Shown: positions 1 to 6,083 of the stretch, in pieces | Layout of the letters: the number at the start of each line of letters is the position of its first letter | Numbering within the stretch: position 1 is the first letter of the stretch | NCBI GenBank assembly: GCA_002401945.1 | Contig: NVUP01000004.1 | Span: 195,072 to 202,425, forward strand | DNA length: 7,354 bases | Direction: 5' to 3' | DNA from: Paracoccaceae bacterium | Lineage (GTDB): Bacteria > Pseudomonadota > Alphaproteobacteria > Rhodobacterales > Rhodobacteraceae | Position numbers and translations under genes: made by a program | Notes under the pieces: generated by a model | What the model saw: the letters and a program-made list of their open reading frames with translations, nothing else | What the model was told of the DNA's origin: nothing | Database searches by the model: none

Positions 1-149
1 GTGTCAAAATGCGGCCAGGGTGGTCCGGGGCGGACCGTGTTGGGGCGCGTGACAACGGCAATTTCTTCCATCCCAACCAAATCGACCAACGCAAGCTTGA
101 CGTTTGTTTTGCCAATATCAATGACGGCGATGTGGCGTGGCGGTGTCAT
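1..149 (-). CDS. rhaK: L-rhamnulokinase, FGGY family (N-terminal fragment, cut by window edge)
   Basis: This is the start of a sugar kinase that would phosphorylate L-rhamnulose to L-rhamnulose-1-phosphate in the cytoplasm. Only 49 complete codons are present, and the gene runs off the left edge. Residues 7-19 ([13 protein letters not shown]) form the N-terminal phosphate-binding strand-turn of FGGY kinases, with Asp11, Gly13, Lys14 and Asn16. Residues 42-49 (GPPWPHFD) resemble a segment common in the rhamnose-locus members of the family. The ATG overlaps the rhaM TGA as ATGA, and no clear Shine-Dalgarno precedes it, so translation is probably coupled to rhaM. Substrate is inferred from context; a fragment alone cannot separate rhamnulokinase from other FGGY kinases. 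In R. leguminosarum the kinase in this position is also required for rhamnose transport (published knowledge, not visible here). Confidence 0.85.
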   Translation of the reverse strand, partial: MTPPRHIAVIDIGKTNVKLALVDLVGMEEIAVVTRPNTVRPGPPWPHFD

Positions 150-463
150 GGCATATGAAACAGACAGGGCAAGGGCACCGCAACGGGTGCATTATCCGCC
201 CCGACCTCCATCAGGTCGGCCATATGAGCCCACCATTTTTGCATCACCGGGTGATCTGGCAGGCTGTCCATCCGGTGATCCTCGGTGCGGATCAGCACAC
301 CAATCAGCAGCCCGGTCTCGTGGTCCAGATGAATGCTATAATCGCTGACACCCGCATCCCCCAGCAGAGCCACCAGCTCGGGCCAGATCTCATCATGGCG
401 GCGCTGGTACTCTTCGGCTTTGCCGTGGGTCAGGCGCATCCGAAAGACAAAACGGTCGCTCAT
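146..463 (-). CDS. rhaM: L-rhamnose mutarotase
   Basis: A cytoplasmic 105-residue enzyme that interconverts the alpha and beta anomers of L-rhamnose, so that sugar from the transporter is in the form the isomerase uses. It is also named rhaU in rhizobia. The sequence follows E. coli RhaM (YiiL) nearly end to end: [14 protein letters not shown] at residues 17-30, YSIHLD at 42-47, [10 protein letters not shown] at 76-85, and [15 protein letters not shown] at the C-terminus. Tyr19, His23 and the Trp77-Trp78 pair correspond to active-site residues of the family. A longer reading frame opens at 496, but the start at 463 matches family length and forms an ATGA overlap with the end of rhaQ. The Shine-Dalgarno is weak, so translational coupling is likely. 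Its stop overlaps the rhaK start in the same way. Confidence 0.95.
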   Translation of the reverse strand: MSDRFVFRMRLTHGKAEEYQRRHDEIWPELVALLGDAGVSDYSIHLDHETGLLIGVLIRTEDHRMDSLPDHPVMQKWWAHMADLMEVGADNAPVAVPLPCLFHMP

Positions 464-1476
464 GTTGACGATCTTTTGGCTGCCAAAATCGTCCAAATCC
501 GCGGCAAGGCAATCACCCCGATCAGCAGCAGACCGATGAAAATCGACATCACGATGCCCGGCACGTTGAGCAGGCCCAGACCAAAGGTGACCAGCCCCAT
601 GACAAACGCTGCAATCACCACTCCGGGGATCGAGCCGGAGCCGCCGAGGATACTAATTCCGCCAAGCACCACCATAGTGACCACCTCCAGCTCCATGCCC
701 GTTGCAATGCTGGGGCGGGTGGAGCCAAGTCGCGAGGTCAGGCAAATCGCCGCCACCCCGGACATCAGACCGGTCAGCAGGAACAGGATGAACTTGACCC
801 GCTGCACCCGGATACCGCTGAACAGCGCACCGGTGGGGTTGTTGCCAATGGCATAAACCGCGCGACCAAAGTTGGTTTTGTGCAGGACCACGCCATAGAT
901 CACCGCGATCACTGCAAATAGGGCAATCTCGGCCGTGAACACCCAATAGATATAGCCCTGCCCGAACCAGGCAAAGCTGTCCGGATAGCCACGATAGGCG
1001 CCATCGCCCAGAATGATGTAACTGATACCGCGAAACAGGCTCATGGTGCCGATGGTCACCACAATCGAGGGCAGCCCCAACACGGTGACAAAAATTGCGT
1101 TAAAGGCACCGCACAGCAAGCCAACACTCAGGCCAATCACCACCAGTTCCGGCGTCCCTGCCCCGTATTGCACCGCCAGCCCCATAGCGGTGCTGGCCAG
1201 CGCAATGATCGAGGCAACGGACAGGTCAATCTCTCCCGAGATGATCAGCAGCGCCATGGCAAAGGCAATCATCCCCTTTTCGGTAAAGTTATAGGTGGCA
1301 TCGCTCAGGTTCCAGGCATTGAGGAAATAAGGCGATGCAAAACTGTTCAGCACAAAGATGCCAACGGCAACGGCCAGCAGCAGGGCCTCCCAGCTGCGTA
1401 GGATACGATAGGCGCGGCTGTTCAGGCGGTTGGGAACATGTCGCGTGTTCACGGTCATATCAGTCATATCCGTCAT
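460..1476 (-). CDS. rhaQ: Rhamnose ABC transporter permease (second of two)
   Basis: An inner-membrane permease of the CUT2 sugar ABC family (BPD_transp_2 fold), 338 residues, predicted to pair with RhaP as the rhamnose channel. After a hydrophilic N-terminus there are about eight to ten hydrophobic segments. Family landmarks are [12 protein letters not shown] at 79-90, [17 protein letters not shown] at 135-151, [19 protein letters not shown] at 204-222, and [21 protein letters not shown] at 262-282. The last is the cytoplasmic loop expected to contact the ATPase. The start at 1476 overlaps the rhaP stop (ATGA) and has a GAGGG six bases upstream. Two more in-frame ATGs follow at 1467 and 1458 within a short 9-base repeat. 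RhaP and RhaQ are related in sequence, and which receives P or Q rests on gene order. Confidence 0.93.
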   Translation of the reverse strand: MTDMTDMTVNTRHVPNRLNSRAYRILRSWEALLLAVAVGIFVLNSFASPYFLNAWNLSDATYNFTEKGMIAFAMALLIISGEIDLSVASIIALASTAMGLAVQYGAGTPELVVIGLSVGLLCGAFNAIFVTVLGLPSIVVTIGTMSLFRGISYIILGDGAYRGYPDSFAWFGQGYIYWVFTAEIALFAVIAVIYGVVLHKTNFGRAVYAIGNNPTGALFSGIRVQRVKFILFLLTGLMSGVAAICLTSRLGSTRPSIATGMELEVVTMVVLGGISILGGSGSIPGVVIAAFVMGLVTFGLGLLNVPGIVMSIFIGLLLIGVIALPRIWTILAAKRSST

Positions 1477-2456
1477 ACTGAACCCTCGGCAGATTTGAGG
1501 ATGATGCGCCCCTTGGTTTGGCCTGCGCGGGCGTTAAAGGCCACGGCGATCAGGATCGCGCTGCCGGAAATCGCCAACTGCCAGAACGGCGAGATGTTCA
1601 CCACCGGCAGCGCATTCTTGACCACGCCCAGGAAGAGAGCTCCCAGCACAGCGCCGCCAACAGACCCGACTCCTCCGGCAATTGAGATACCTCCGATGAC
1701 ACAGGCCGCCACCACCTCCAGCTCAAACCCGCCGGCGATATCCACATAGGCCACCGCATAGCGCGCCACCCACAGATAGCCGGTCAGCCCCGCCAAAGCG
1801 CCGGACAGGGTAAAGGCCAGAAACTGGGTCTTGCCGACGTTGATGCCGGTATAGATCGCCGCATGGGGGTTACCGCCGACAGCAAATATGGACCGCCCCA
1901 GCGCGGTGCGTGACATCATCACGCCAAACACAATCACCGTCAGGATGGCGATCCAGGACAGCACCGGCAGGCCCAGAAACGCGGCACGGGGGAAGCCGGT
2001 AAAAGCCTTGCTCATCTCATGAGCGTTGACCCATTTGCCATCCGATATCAGAAAGATGATGCCGCGAAAGATCGTCATGGTGCCCAGGGTCACCACGATG
2101 GGCGGGATTGCCAGCTTCCACACCAGCAACCCGTTGATTGCCCCCATGAGCGCGCCCAGCAGGATGGCAACTGCGATGATGATGGGAATGGGCAGGCCCG
2201 GCATCGCAACGTTCAGCATCGCAACCACCATCCCGGTCAACGCCAGATTTGCAGCCATCGACAGATCAATACAGCGGGTCAGAATGACCACCATCTGCCC
2301 CAGCGCCAGAATGATCAACGGCGCGGTGTCATTGAACACATTGGCTAGATTTTTCGGGGTCACAAAGCCTGCAAACCGAGTGGATATCAGCGCCATCAGC
2401 ACCAGGATGGCGGCGCCAAGGATGGTCTCACGGACTGGAATGTGTCGGGTCATCAT
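1473..2456 (-). CDS. rhaP: Rhamnose ABC transporter permease (first of two)
   Basis: An inner-membrane permease of the CUT2 sugar ABC family, 327 residues, partner of RhaQ. It is highly hydrophobic, with roughly eight to ten membrane segments. Landmarks line up with RhaQ: TRCIDLSMAANLAL at 60-73, IPPIVVTLGTMTIFRGI at 117-133, GRSIFAVGGNPHAAIYTGI at 187-205, and ELEVVAACVIGGISIAGGVGS at 245-265. It begins only 3 bp after the rhaT TAG. GAGG near the end of rhaT lies about nine bases upstream of the first of two adjacent ATGs (2456 and 2453), so the first is chosen. Its stop overlaps the rhaQ start. Rhamnose specificity comes from the neighbours, not from the permease itself. Confidence 0.93.
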   Translation of the reverse strand: MMTRHIPVRETILGAAILVLMALISTRFAGFVTPKNLANVFNDTAPLIILALGQMVVILTRCIDLSMAANLALTGMVVAMLNVAMPGLPIPIIIAVAILLGALMGAINGLLVWKLAIPPIVVTLGTMTIFRGIIFLISDGKWVNAHEMSKAFTGFPRAAFLGLPVLSWIAILTVIVFGVMMSRTALGRSIFAVGGNPHAAIYTGINVGKTQFLAFTLSGALAGLTGYLWVARYAVAYVDIAGGFELEVVAACVIGGISIAGGVGSVGGAVLGALFLGVVKNALPVVNISPFWQLAISGSAILIAVAFNARAGQTKGRIILKSAEGSV

Positions 2457-2459
2457 GGC

Positions 2460-3980
2460 CTAAACCTCTTCCATTTGGGTGGCTGAGATGCCCGCAGCAT
2501 GGCGCACCAGCGTTTCCGGGCTCAGCTCGTCGCCCTGCAATTCCGCCGCGATCCGACCGTCGCGCATCACAATGACCCGGTCTGACATGCCGATCACCTC
2601 GGGGATTTCCGAGCTGACCATGATCACCGACAACCCCTGCGCCGCCAGTTCAGCCATGAATTCATGCACCGCCGCCTTAGAGCCAATGTCGATGCCTTTA
2701 GTTGGCTCATCCAGAATGATTATCTGCGGCTGCGTCGCCAGCCACTTGGCAATCACCACCTTTTGCTGATTGCCGCCCGACAGGTTGCCAACGTCCTGAT
2801 CCAGCGAGGCCGCACGCAGATCCAGACGCTCGGAATACTCGCGCGCCAGTTTGAACTCCTCGGCCAGTCTCAGGAACCCGGATTTCGAGGTCCGGCCCAG
2901 CGACGGCAGCGTGATGTTCTGAAAAATCGGCAGGCCGCTGATAGTGCCCTGCTTGCCGCGATCCTCGGGCACATAAACAATGCCATTGGCCACCGCATCC
3001 GCAGGCGAGCGAATGATCCGAATGCGACCGTTGATCTTGCAAACTCCCTTGGACGGTTTGGTGATGCCAAACAGCGACTGCATGAATTCCGAGCGCCCAG
3101 CGCCAACCAACCCATAAAACCCCAGGATCTCGCCGCGTTTCAGGGTGAAGTTGATATCCGCGAATTCGGTCGGATGGGCATAGCCGACAACCTGCAGCAC
3201 GTCCTCGGCGACATTGGGGGTCCGCTCGGGAAAGATGTGATCGACAGTGCGGCCAACCATCAGTTTGATCAGCGCGTCCTGGTTCACCTCAGCAATCAGA
3301 CCCGCCCCAACAAAGGCCCCGTCGCGAAAGACGGTGTAGCGATCGGCAATGCGGAAAATCTCATCAAATTTGTGGCTGATGAACAGGATGGCCTTGCCCT
3401 GCGCCTTTAGCGTCTCAACCAGCTCGTACAGTTCTTCAATCTCTTTATGCGACAGCGCCGCCGTCGGCTCGTCCATGATCACCACACGCGCATCCACCGA
3501 CAGGGCACGGGCGATGGCCACAAGGTGTTTGTTGGCGATGCCCAGATCACGCAGCCGGGTGCGCGGATCAAACGTCGCGCCGATGTCCTGCAACAGCTTA
3601 GACGCGGCCCGCTGCATCGCCACCTTGTCGATCAGCCCCCACCGGGTGCGCGGTGCATGGCCGATAAAGATATTCTCGGCCACCGACAGCTCGTCAAACA
3701 GCACTGTTTCCTGGTGGATTGCGGTGATACCGGCATCCGCTGCCGCGTTGGCATTGGAAAAGGTGACAGGCTCGCCATCAATGCGGATGGTGCCGCCATC
3801 GGGAAAATAGATCCCGGTCAGAATTTTCACGGTGGTGGATTTTCCCGCGCCATTCTCTCCGACCAGTGCCGTCACTTGGCCAGCATAAAGGTCGAGTTGA
3901 ACCGCATCCAAGGCTTTGACACCGGGGAAAATCTTGGTGATCGCATCCATTGACACGACGGGTGTTAAGCGCTCGGTCAT
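2460..3980 (-). CDS. rhaT: Rhamnose ABC transporter ATP-binding protein (two fused nucleotide-binding domains)
   Basis: A cytoplasmic ATPase of 506 residues that powers RhaPQ; this length and fused double-domain layout are standard for CUT2 sugar importers. Domain 1 has Walker A GENGAGKS (41-48), Q-loop Gln90, a degenerate signature LGIANKH (146-152), Walker B VVIMDEPT (166-173) and switch His203. Domain 2 has a degenerate Walker A GLVGAGRS (290-297, Arg296 in place of Lys), an intact signature LSGGNQQK (400-407), Walker B IIILDEPT (420-427), and Ser457 where the switch His would be. The protein therefore has one complete and one degenerate composite ATP site. The ATG at 3980 has GAAGG about seven bases upstream. 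The name follows the rhizobial locus and is unrelated to the E. coli RhaT proton symporter. Confidence 0.95.
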   Translation of the reverse strand: MTERLTPVVSMDAITKIFPGVKALDAVQLDLYAGQVTALVGENGAGKSTTVKILTGIYFPDGGTIRIDGEPVTFSNANAAADAGITAIHQETVLFDELSVAENIFIGHAPRTRWGLIDKVAMQRAASKLLQDIGATFDPRTRLRDLGIANKHLVAIARALSVDARVVIMDEPTAALSHKEIEELYELVETLKAQGKAILFISHKFDEIFRIADRYTVFRDGAFVGAGLIAEVNQDALIKLMVGRTVDHIFPERTPNVAEDVLQVVGYAHPTEFADINFTLKRGEILGFYGLVGAGRSEFMQSLFGITKPSKGVCKINGRIRIIRSPADAVANGIVYVPEDRGKQGTISGLPIFQNITLPSLGRTSKSGFLRLAEEFKLAREYSERLDLRAASLDQDVGNLSGGNQQKVVIAKWLATQPQIIILDEPTKGIDIGSKAAVHEFMAELAAQGLSVIMVSSEIPEVIGMSDRVIVMRDGRIAAELQGDELSPETLVRHAAGISATQMEEV

Positions 3981-4017
3981 TGCGGCCCTTCTCAGCTTGG
4001 TAATGGGTCGAGATGTC

Positions 4018-4047
4018 TGGCCCGGCGCATCTTGATACGCCGGGCCA
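4018..4047 (-). terminator. Hairpin between rhaS and rhaT (partial terminator or mRNA-protecting stem-loop)
   Basis: A perfect 10-bp inverted repeat (TGGCCCGGCG at 4018-4027 and its complement at 4038-4047) lies 11 bases past the rhaS stop. Inside it, 4028 and 4037 would form a G-U pair only in the minus-strand RNA, followed by two A-U pairs and a CAAG loop, for a 13-bp stem. The wobble favours a structure working in the rhaS transcript. No U-run follows, so a fully efficient intrinsic terminator is unlikely. By analogy with other binding-protein/permease operons, it may stabilise rhaS mRNA or cause partial termination, keeping binding protein in excess over the membrane parts; that role is inference. 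Confidence 0.65.
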
Positions 4048-4058
4048 TTTTGAGAAGC

Positions 4059-5054
4059 CTAGAAGATCGACTTGAAGGCGTCGATGTTGCTGGCGTCATA
4101 GACAAACGGATCCGCCATTGCGCCTTCGGATTTGTCGTCCAATGTCAGCGATCCCATACGGCCCATTGGAATGGTGGCACCAGCATCAGCCGAGGCGCCG
4201 TTCTGGGAAATCTCATAGGCCAGCATGGTTGCCGAATAGCCCAGATCAATTGGGTTCCAGATCGCAAAGGACTGCGAGGCACCGGACTCAATCGCGCCGG
4301 CCATCTCGGACGGCAGCCCCAGACCGGTCACATTGACCTCGCCCAACTTGCCCGCATCCACAACCGCCTGTGCAGCCGCCACGATGCCCACCGAGGTTGG
4401 CGCAATGATCGCATCCAGATCTGGATAGGACTGCATCAGGCCAGTTGCCTCACGGTAGGATTTATCGGCCAGGTCATCGCCATAGACCGTCGCCACCAGG
4501 TTGATGCCGGGATAGTTGCCCATCACCTTGGTCATCTCTTCGATCCAGATGTTCTGGTTGGTCGAGGTGGTGGTTGCCGACAGCAACGCTACATTGCCAC
4601 CATCTGGCAGATGATCAGCCGCCAGCTTGATGATCATATTGCCAATCAGTGGGTTGGACGAGGGGTTCAGGTGCATCTGGCGGCCTTCAGCTGCCACGCC
4701 ACTGTCCCAGCTGATCACGGTGATACCCCGGCTCATCGCTTTCTTCAGCGCAGGCACCAGCGCGTCGGTGTCATTGGCTGAAATCGCGATGGCGTCAACG
4801 TTCTGAGCGATCAGCGCATTGATCACCTCGATCTGCCCCTCGGCCGTGGTGTCGGTTGGGCCGGTATAGATGATCTCGACGTTCCCCAACTCAGCTGCTG
4901 CCTCTTCCGCACCTTTTGCAGCAGCCTCAAAGAAGCCAATCCCCAGGGCCTTGACCACAAGCGCGATACGCACCTTTTCTTCAGCCATAACGGGGGCTGC
5001 AAACATCGTGGCCGCTATCGCCGCTGATGCCATTGCTTTCTTAAATACACTCAT
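4059..5054 (-). CDS. rhaS: Periplasmic rhamnose-binding protein
   Basis: A secreted substrate-binding protein of 331 residues that captures rhamnose in the periplasm and delivers it to RhaTPQ. Residues 1-24 form a clear Sec signal peptide: a FKK charged start, a hydrophobic AMASAAIAATMFAAP core, and an Ala-rich cleavage site likely after PVMA24. There is no lipobox Cys. The mature part is a type I periplasmic sugar-binding fold (Peripla_BP_4, as in RbsB). It opens with KVRIALVVKALGIGFFEAAAKGAEEAA, followed by the hinge-region features AIAISANDTDAL (88-99) and TVISWDSGV (112-120). The start at 5054 has a very strong Shine-Dalgarno (GGGAGGA), consistent with high expression. It is 36 bp downstream of rhaR and followed by a hairpin. 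Rhamnose specificity is inferred from the surrounding genes. The name follows the rhizobial locus and is unrelated to the AraC-type RhaS of enterobacteria. Confidence 0.94.
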   Translation of the reverse strand: MSVFKKAMASAAIAATMFAAPVMAEEKVRIALVVKALGIGFFEAAAKGAEEAAAELGNVEIIYTGPTDTTAEGQIEVINALIAQNVDAIAISANDTDALVPALKKAMSRGITVISWDSGVAAEGRQMHLNPSSNPLIGNMIIKLAADHLPDGGNVALLSATTTSTNQNIWIEEMTKVMGNYPGINLVATVYGDDLADKSYREATGLMQSYPDLDAIIAPTSVGIVAAAQAVVDAGKLGEVNVTGLGLPSEMAGAIESGASQSFAIWNPIDLGYSATMLAYEISQNGASADAGATIPMGRMGSLTLDDKSEGAMADPFVYDASNIDAFKSIF

Positions 5055-5059
5055 GGTTT

Positions 5060-5065
5060 CCTCCC
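5060..5065 (-). promoter_or_regulatory. Strong ribosome binding site of rhaS
   Basis: On the minus strand this reads GGGAGG followed by AAACC and the ATG at 5054, close to an ideal Shine-Dalgarno at good spacing. It is the strongest ribosome binding site in the run and fits the need for excess binding protein. Confidence 0.75.
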
Positions 5066-5090
5066 TGGAGTGGTTGCAATCTGGGGTGAT

Positions 5091-5894
5091 TTAAGACACC
5101 GCCCCCTCTTTTTGTGCCGCGTAAGTTGGCGCGACGATTAGGTTTATGTCCGCCGCCTCCAGCATCGAGACCGTGCGGTCGTCGATGCCGTCGTCGGTGA
5201 TGATGGTGGTGATCCGGGTGAGCGGGCACAGGATCAGACTGGAGCGATTGGCGAACTTGGAGCTGTCGACCAGAACCACCAGTTCCTCGGCCTGACCAAT
5301 CAGTTTTGTCTCCGCCTGGATCAGCAGCGGATCCTGCTCCATCAACCCCAGCGGACCAATGCCCTGCGCCCCCATGAACATGCGTTTTGCGTAGAAATTG
5401 CGGGTCACATCATTGTCAAAGGGCGACAGGATGATGTTTTGCTCGCGGTAGATCACACCGCCGGACAACAGCACCGTGTTGCGGGTGTTCTTCAGCAGAT
5501 GCTCGGCAATCGGGAACGAGTTGGTGAACACCTGCATCTGCATTGAGGCCAGCGGATGCACCATCTGAAACGTCGTGGTGCCGCCATTGATAATGATCGG
5601 CTCGCCATCCGAGCACAGCTCAACTGCTGCCTTGGCGATGGCCTGCTTTTCCGCAATGTTGATCGTCTCGTTATAGGAAAAGGGTCGACCCGCCAGCCCG
5701 ACAAAAGACGTGGTCATCAGTGCCTCGGCGCCGCCGCGCACCCGGCGCAACTTGCCCCGGCCATCCAGTGTATTGATGTCGCGCCGCACTGTCGCCTCAG
5801 ACGCGCCGGTCAGCACACAGAGGTCGGCAACTGTCACCACCGAGCGATCCTGAACCGCCGACAAAATCACCCTGTGCCTGTCATTCTCGTGCAT
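5091..5894 (-). CDS. rhaR: DeoR-family transcriptional repressor of the rhamnose locus
   Basis: A cytoplasmic DNA-binding regulator of 267 residues, near the usual DeoR length of about 250-270. The N-terminal winged helix-turn-helix covers about residues 6-57, with the DeoR signature ASEATVRRDINTLDGRGKLRRVRGGA at 31-56. A DeoRC sugar-phosphate sensor domain follows, with INGGTTTFQ at 102-110, LLSGG at 142-146, MFMGAQGI at 172-179 and VDSSKF at 209-214. The frame extends back to a TTG at 5948, but the ATG at 5894 has GGGGA six bases upstream and gives the normal MHENDRHRVIL start. It probably represses its own operon and divergent rhaD through the repeats at 5895-6083. The ligand is likely a phosphorylated pathway intermediate, inferred from the family. 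It is not homologous to the AraC-type RhaR of E. coli. Confidence 0.92.
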   Translation of the reverse strand: MHENDRHRVILSAVQDRSVVTVADLCVLTGASEATVRRDINTLDGRGKLRRVRGGAEALMTTSFVGLAGRPFSYNETINIAEKQAIAKAAVELCSDGEPIIINGGTTTFQMVHPLASMQMQVFTNSFPIAEHLLKNTRNTVLLSGGVIYREQNIILSPFDNDVTRNFYAKRMFMGAQGIGPLGLMEQDPLLIQAETKLIGQAEELVVLVDSSKFANRSSLILCPLTRITTIITDDGIDDRTVSMLEAADINLIVAPTYAAQKEGAVS

Positions 5895-5900
5895 CGTCAA

Positions 5901-5905
5901 TCCCC
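5901..5905 (-). promoter_or_regulatory. Ribosome binding site deciding the rhaR start
   Basis: The minus strand reads GGGGA, then six bases, then the ATG at 5894. It supports the 267-residue RhaR over the longer frame from the TTG at 5948. Confidence 0.55.
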
Positions 5906-5914
5906 ATTTTGTTT

Positions 5915-5965
5915 TGTCAAATTGAGGCGAGTCGGCGCTTTGTGTCAATCACTAAATGTCAAATT
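5915..5965. repeat. Direct repeat TGTCAAATT, two copies 42 bp apart (putative operator)
   Basis: Identical 9-base copies lie at 5915-5923 and 5957-5965. Their start-to-start distance of 42 bp is four turns of B-DNA, which would put both on the same face of the helix. The core also appears inverted at 6015-6022 (TTTGACAA, the exact complement of TTGTCAAA at 5914-5921). Cooperative binding by a DeoR oligomer is an inference. Confidence 0.55.
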
Positions 5966-6014
5966 CGATCACTCTGCACTGCAGCATGATCAGATATGAT
6001 TGTTTGTGATTGAC
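5944..6014. repeat. Inverted repeat GTCAATCAC / GTGATTGAC (putative operator arms)
   Basis: GTCAATCAC at 5944-5952 is the exact reverse complement of GTGATTGAC at 6006-6014; start-to-start distance is 62 bp. CAATCAC recurs at 6048-6054. The arms are too far apart for a simple dimer site but suit separate half-sites or DNA looping between the rhaR and rhaD sides. Function is inferred from position between a repressor gene and its likely target. Confidence 0.55.
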
Positions 6015-6073
6015 TTTGACAAGGTCGAGCGTCAGCCTTGAGGCCAACAATCACACGATAAATTGACGTTGAT

Positions 6074-6077
6074 GGAG
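6074..6077 (+). promoter_or_regulatory. Ribosome binding site deciding the rhaD start
   Basis: GGAG lies six bases before the ATG at 6084 but only three before the adjacent in-frame ATG at 6081, so 6084 is preferred. A further in-frame ATG at 6072 overlaps this site and has no Shine-Dalgarno of its own. Confidence 0.5.
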
Positions 6078-6083
6078 ACGATG

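Larger units (their letters stand above)
5895..6083. promoter_or_regulatory. Divergent rhaR/rhaD regulatory region with repeated GTCAA half-sites
   Basis: This 189-bp gap must hold the promoters for both transcription units. GTCAA occurs on the plus strand at 5896, 5916, 5944 and 5958 in the left part. Its complement TTGAC occurs at 6010, 6016 and 6063 in the right part, giving the region a rough overall dyad. These are the best candidates for RhaR operators; DeoR proteins often bind several spaced copies of a short site. TTGACA, the ideal -35 hexamer, appears on the minus strand at 5962-5957, 5948-5943 and 5920-5915, and on the plus strand at 6016-6021, so some copies may serve as -35 elements that a bound repressor would cover. 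A TATGAT at 5995-6000 is the best -10-like box but has no good partner -35. I cannot fix either start site. Confidence 0.7.

Noticed and set aside
464..496. 11-residue N-terminal extension of RhaM from the ATG at 496
   Set aside because: It exceeds family length and would overlap rhaQ by 37 bp; the ATGA start at 463 fits better.
137..856. 239-codon open frame on the plus strand opposite rhaM and rhaQ
   Set aside because: It lies antisense to two clear genes, has no recognisable domain, and is a by-product of third-position GC bias.
2664..3410. 248-codon plus-strand open frame opposite rhaT
   Set aside because: Antisense to conserved ABC ATPase motifs; composition is Arg/Gln/Leu-rich as in shadow frames.
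4018..4047. Hairpin as a full intrinsic terminator ending the rhaRS transcript
   Set aside because: No U-run follows on the minus strand, and the rest of the transporter directly follows with no evident promoter of its own.
4032..4781. 249-codon plus-strand open frame opposite rhaS
   Set aside because: Antisense to a complete binding-protein gene; no family features or ribosome binding site.
5895..5948. 18-residue N-terminal extension of RhaR from a TTG
   Set aside because: DeoR proteins start near MHENDRHRVIL, the ATG at 5894 has its own Shine-Dalgarno, and the extension consists of operator-like repeats.
6005..6055. TGTGA (6005-6009) and TCACA (6051-6055) as a CRP site
   Set aside because: The two halves are far more than six bases apart, so they cannot form one CRP site.
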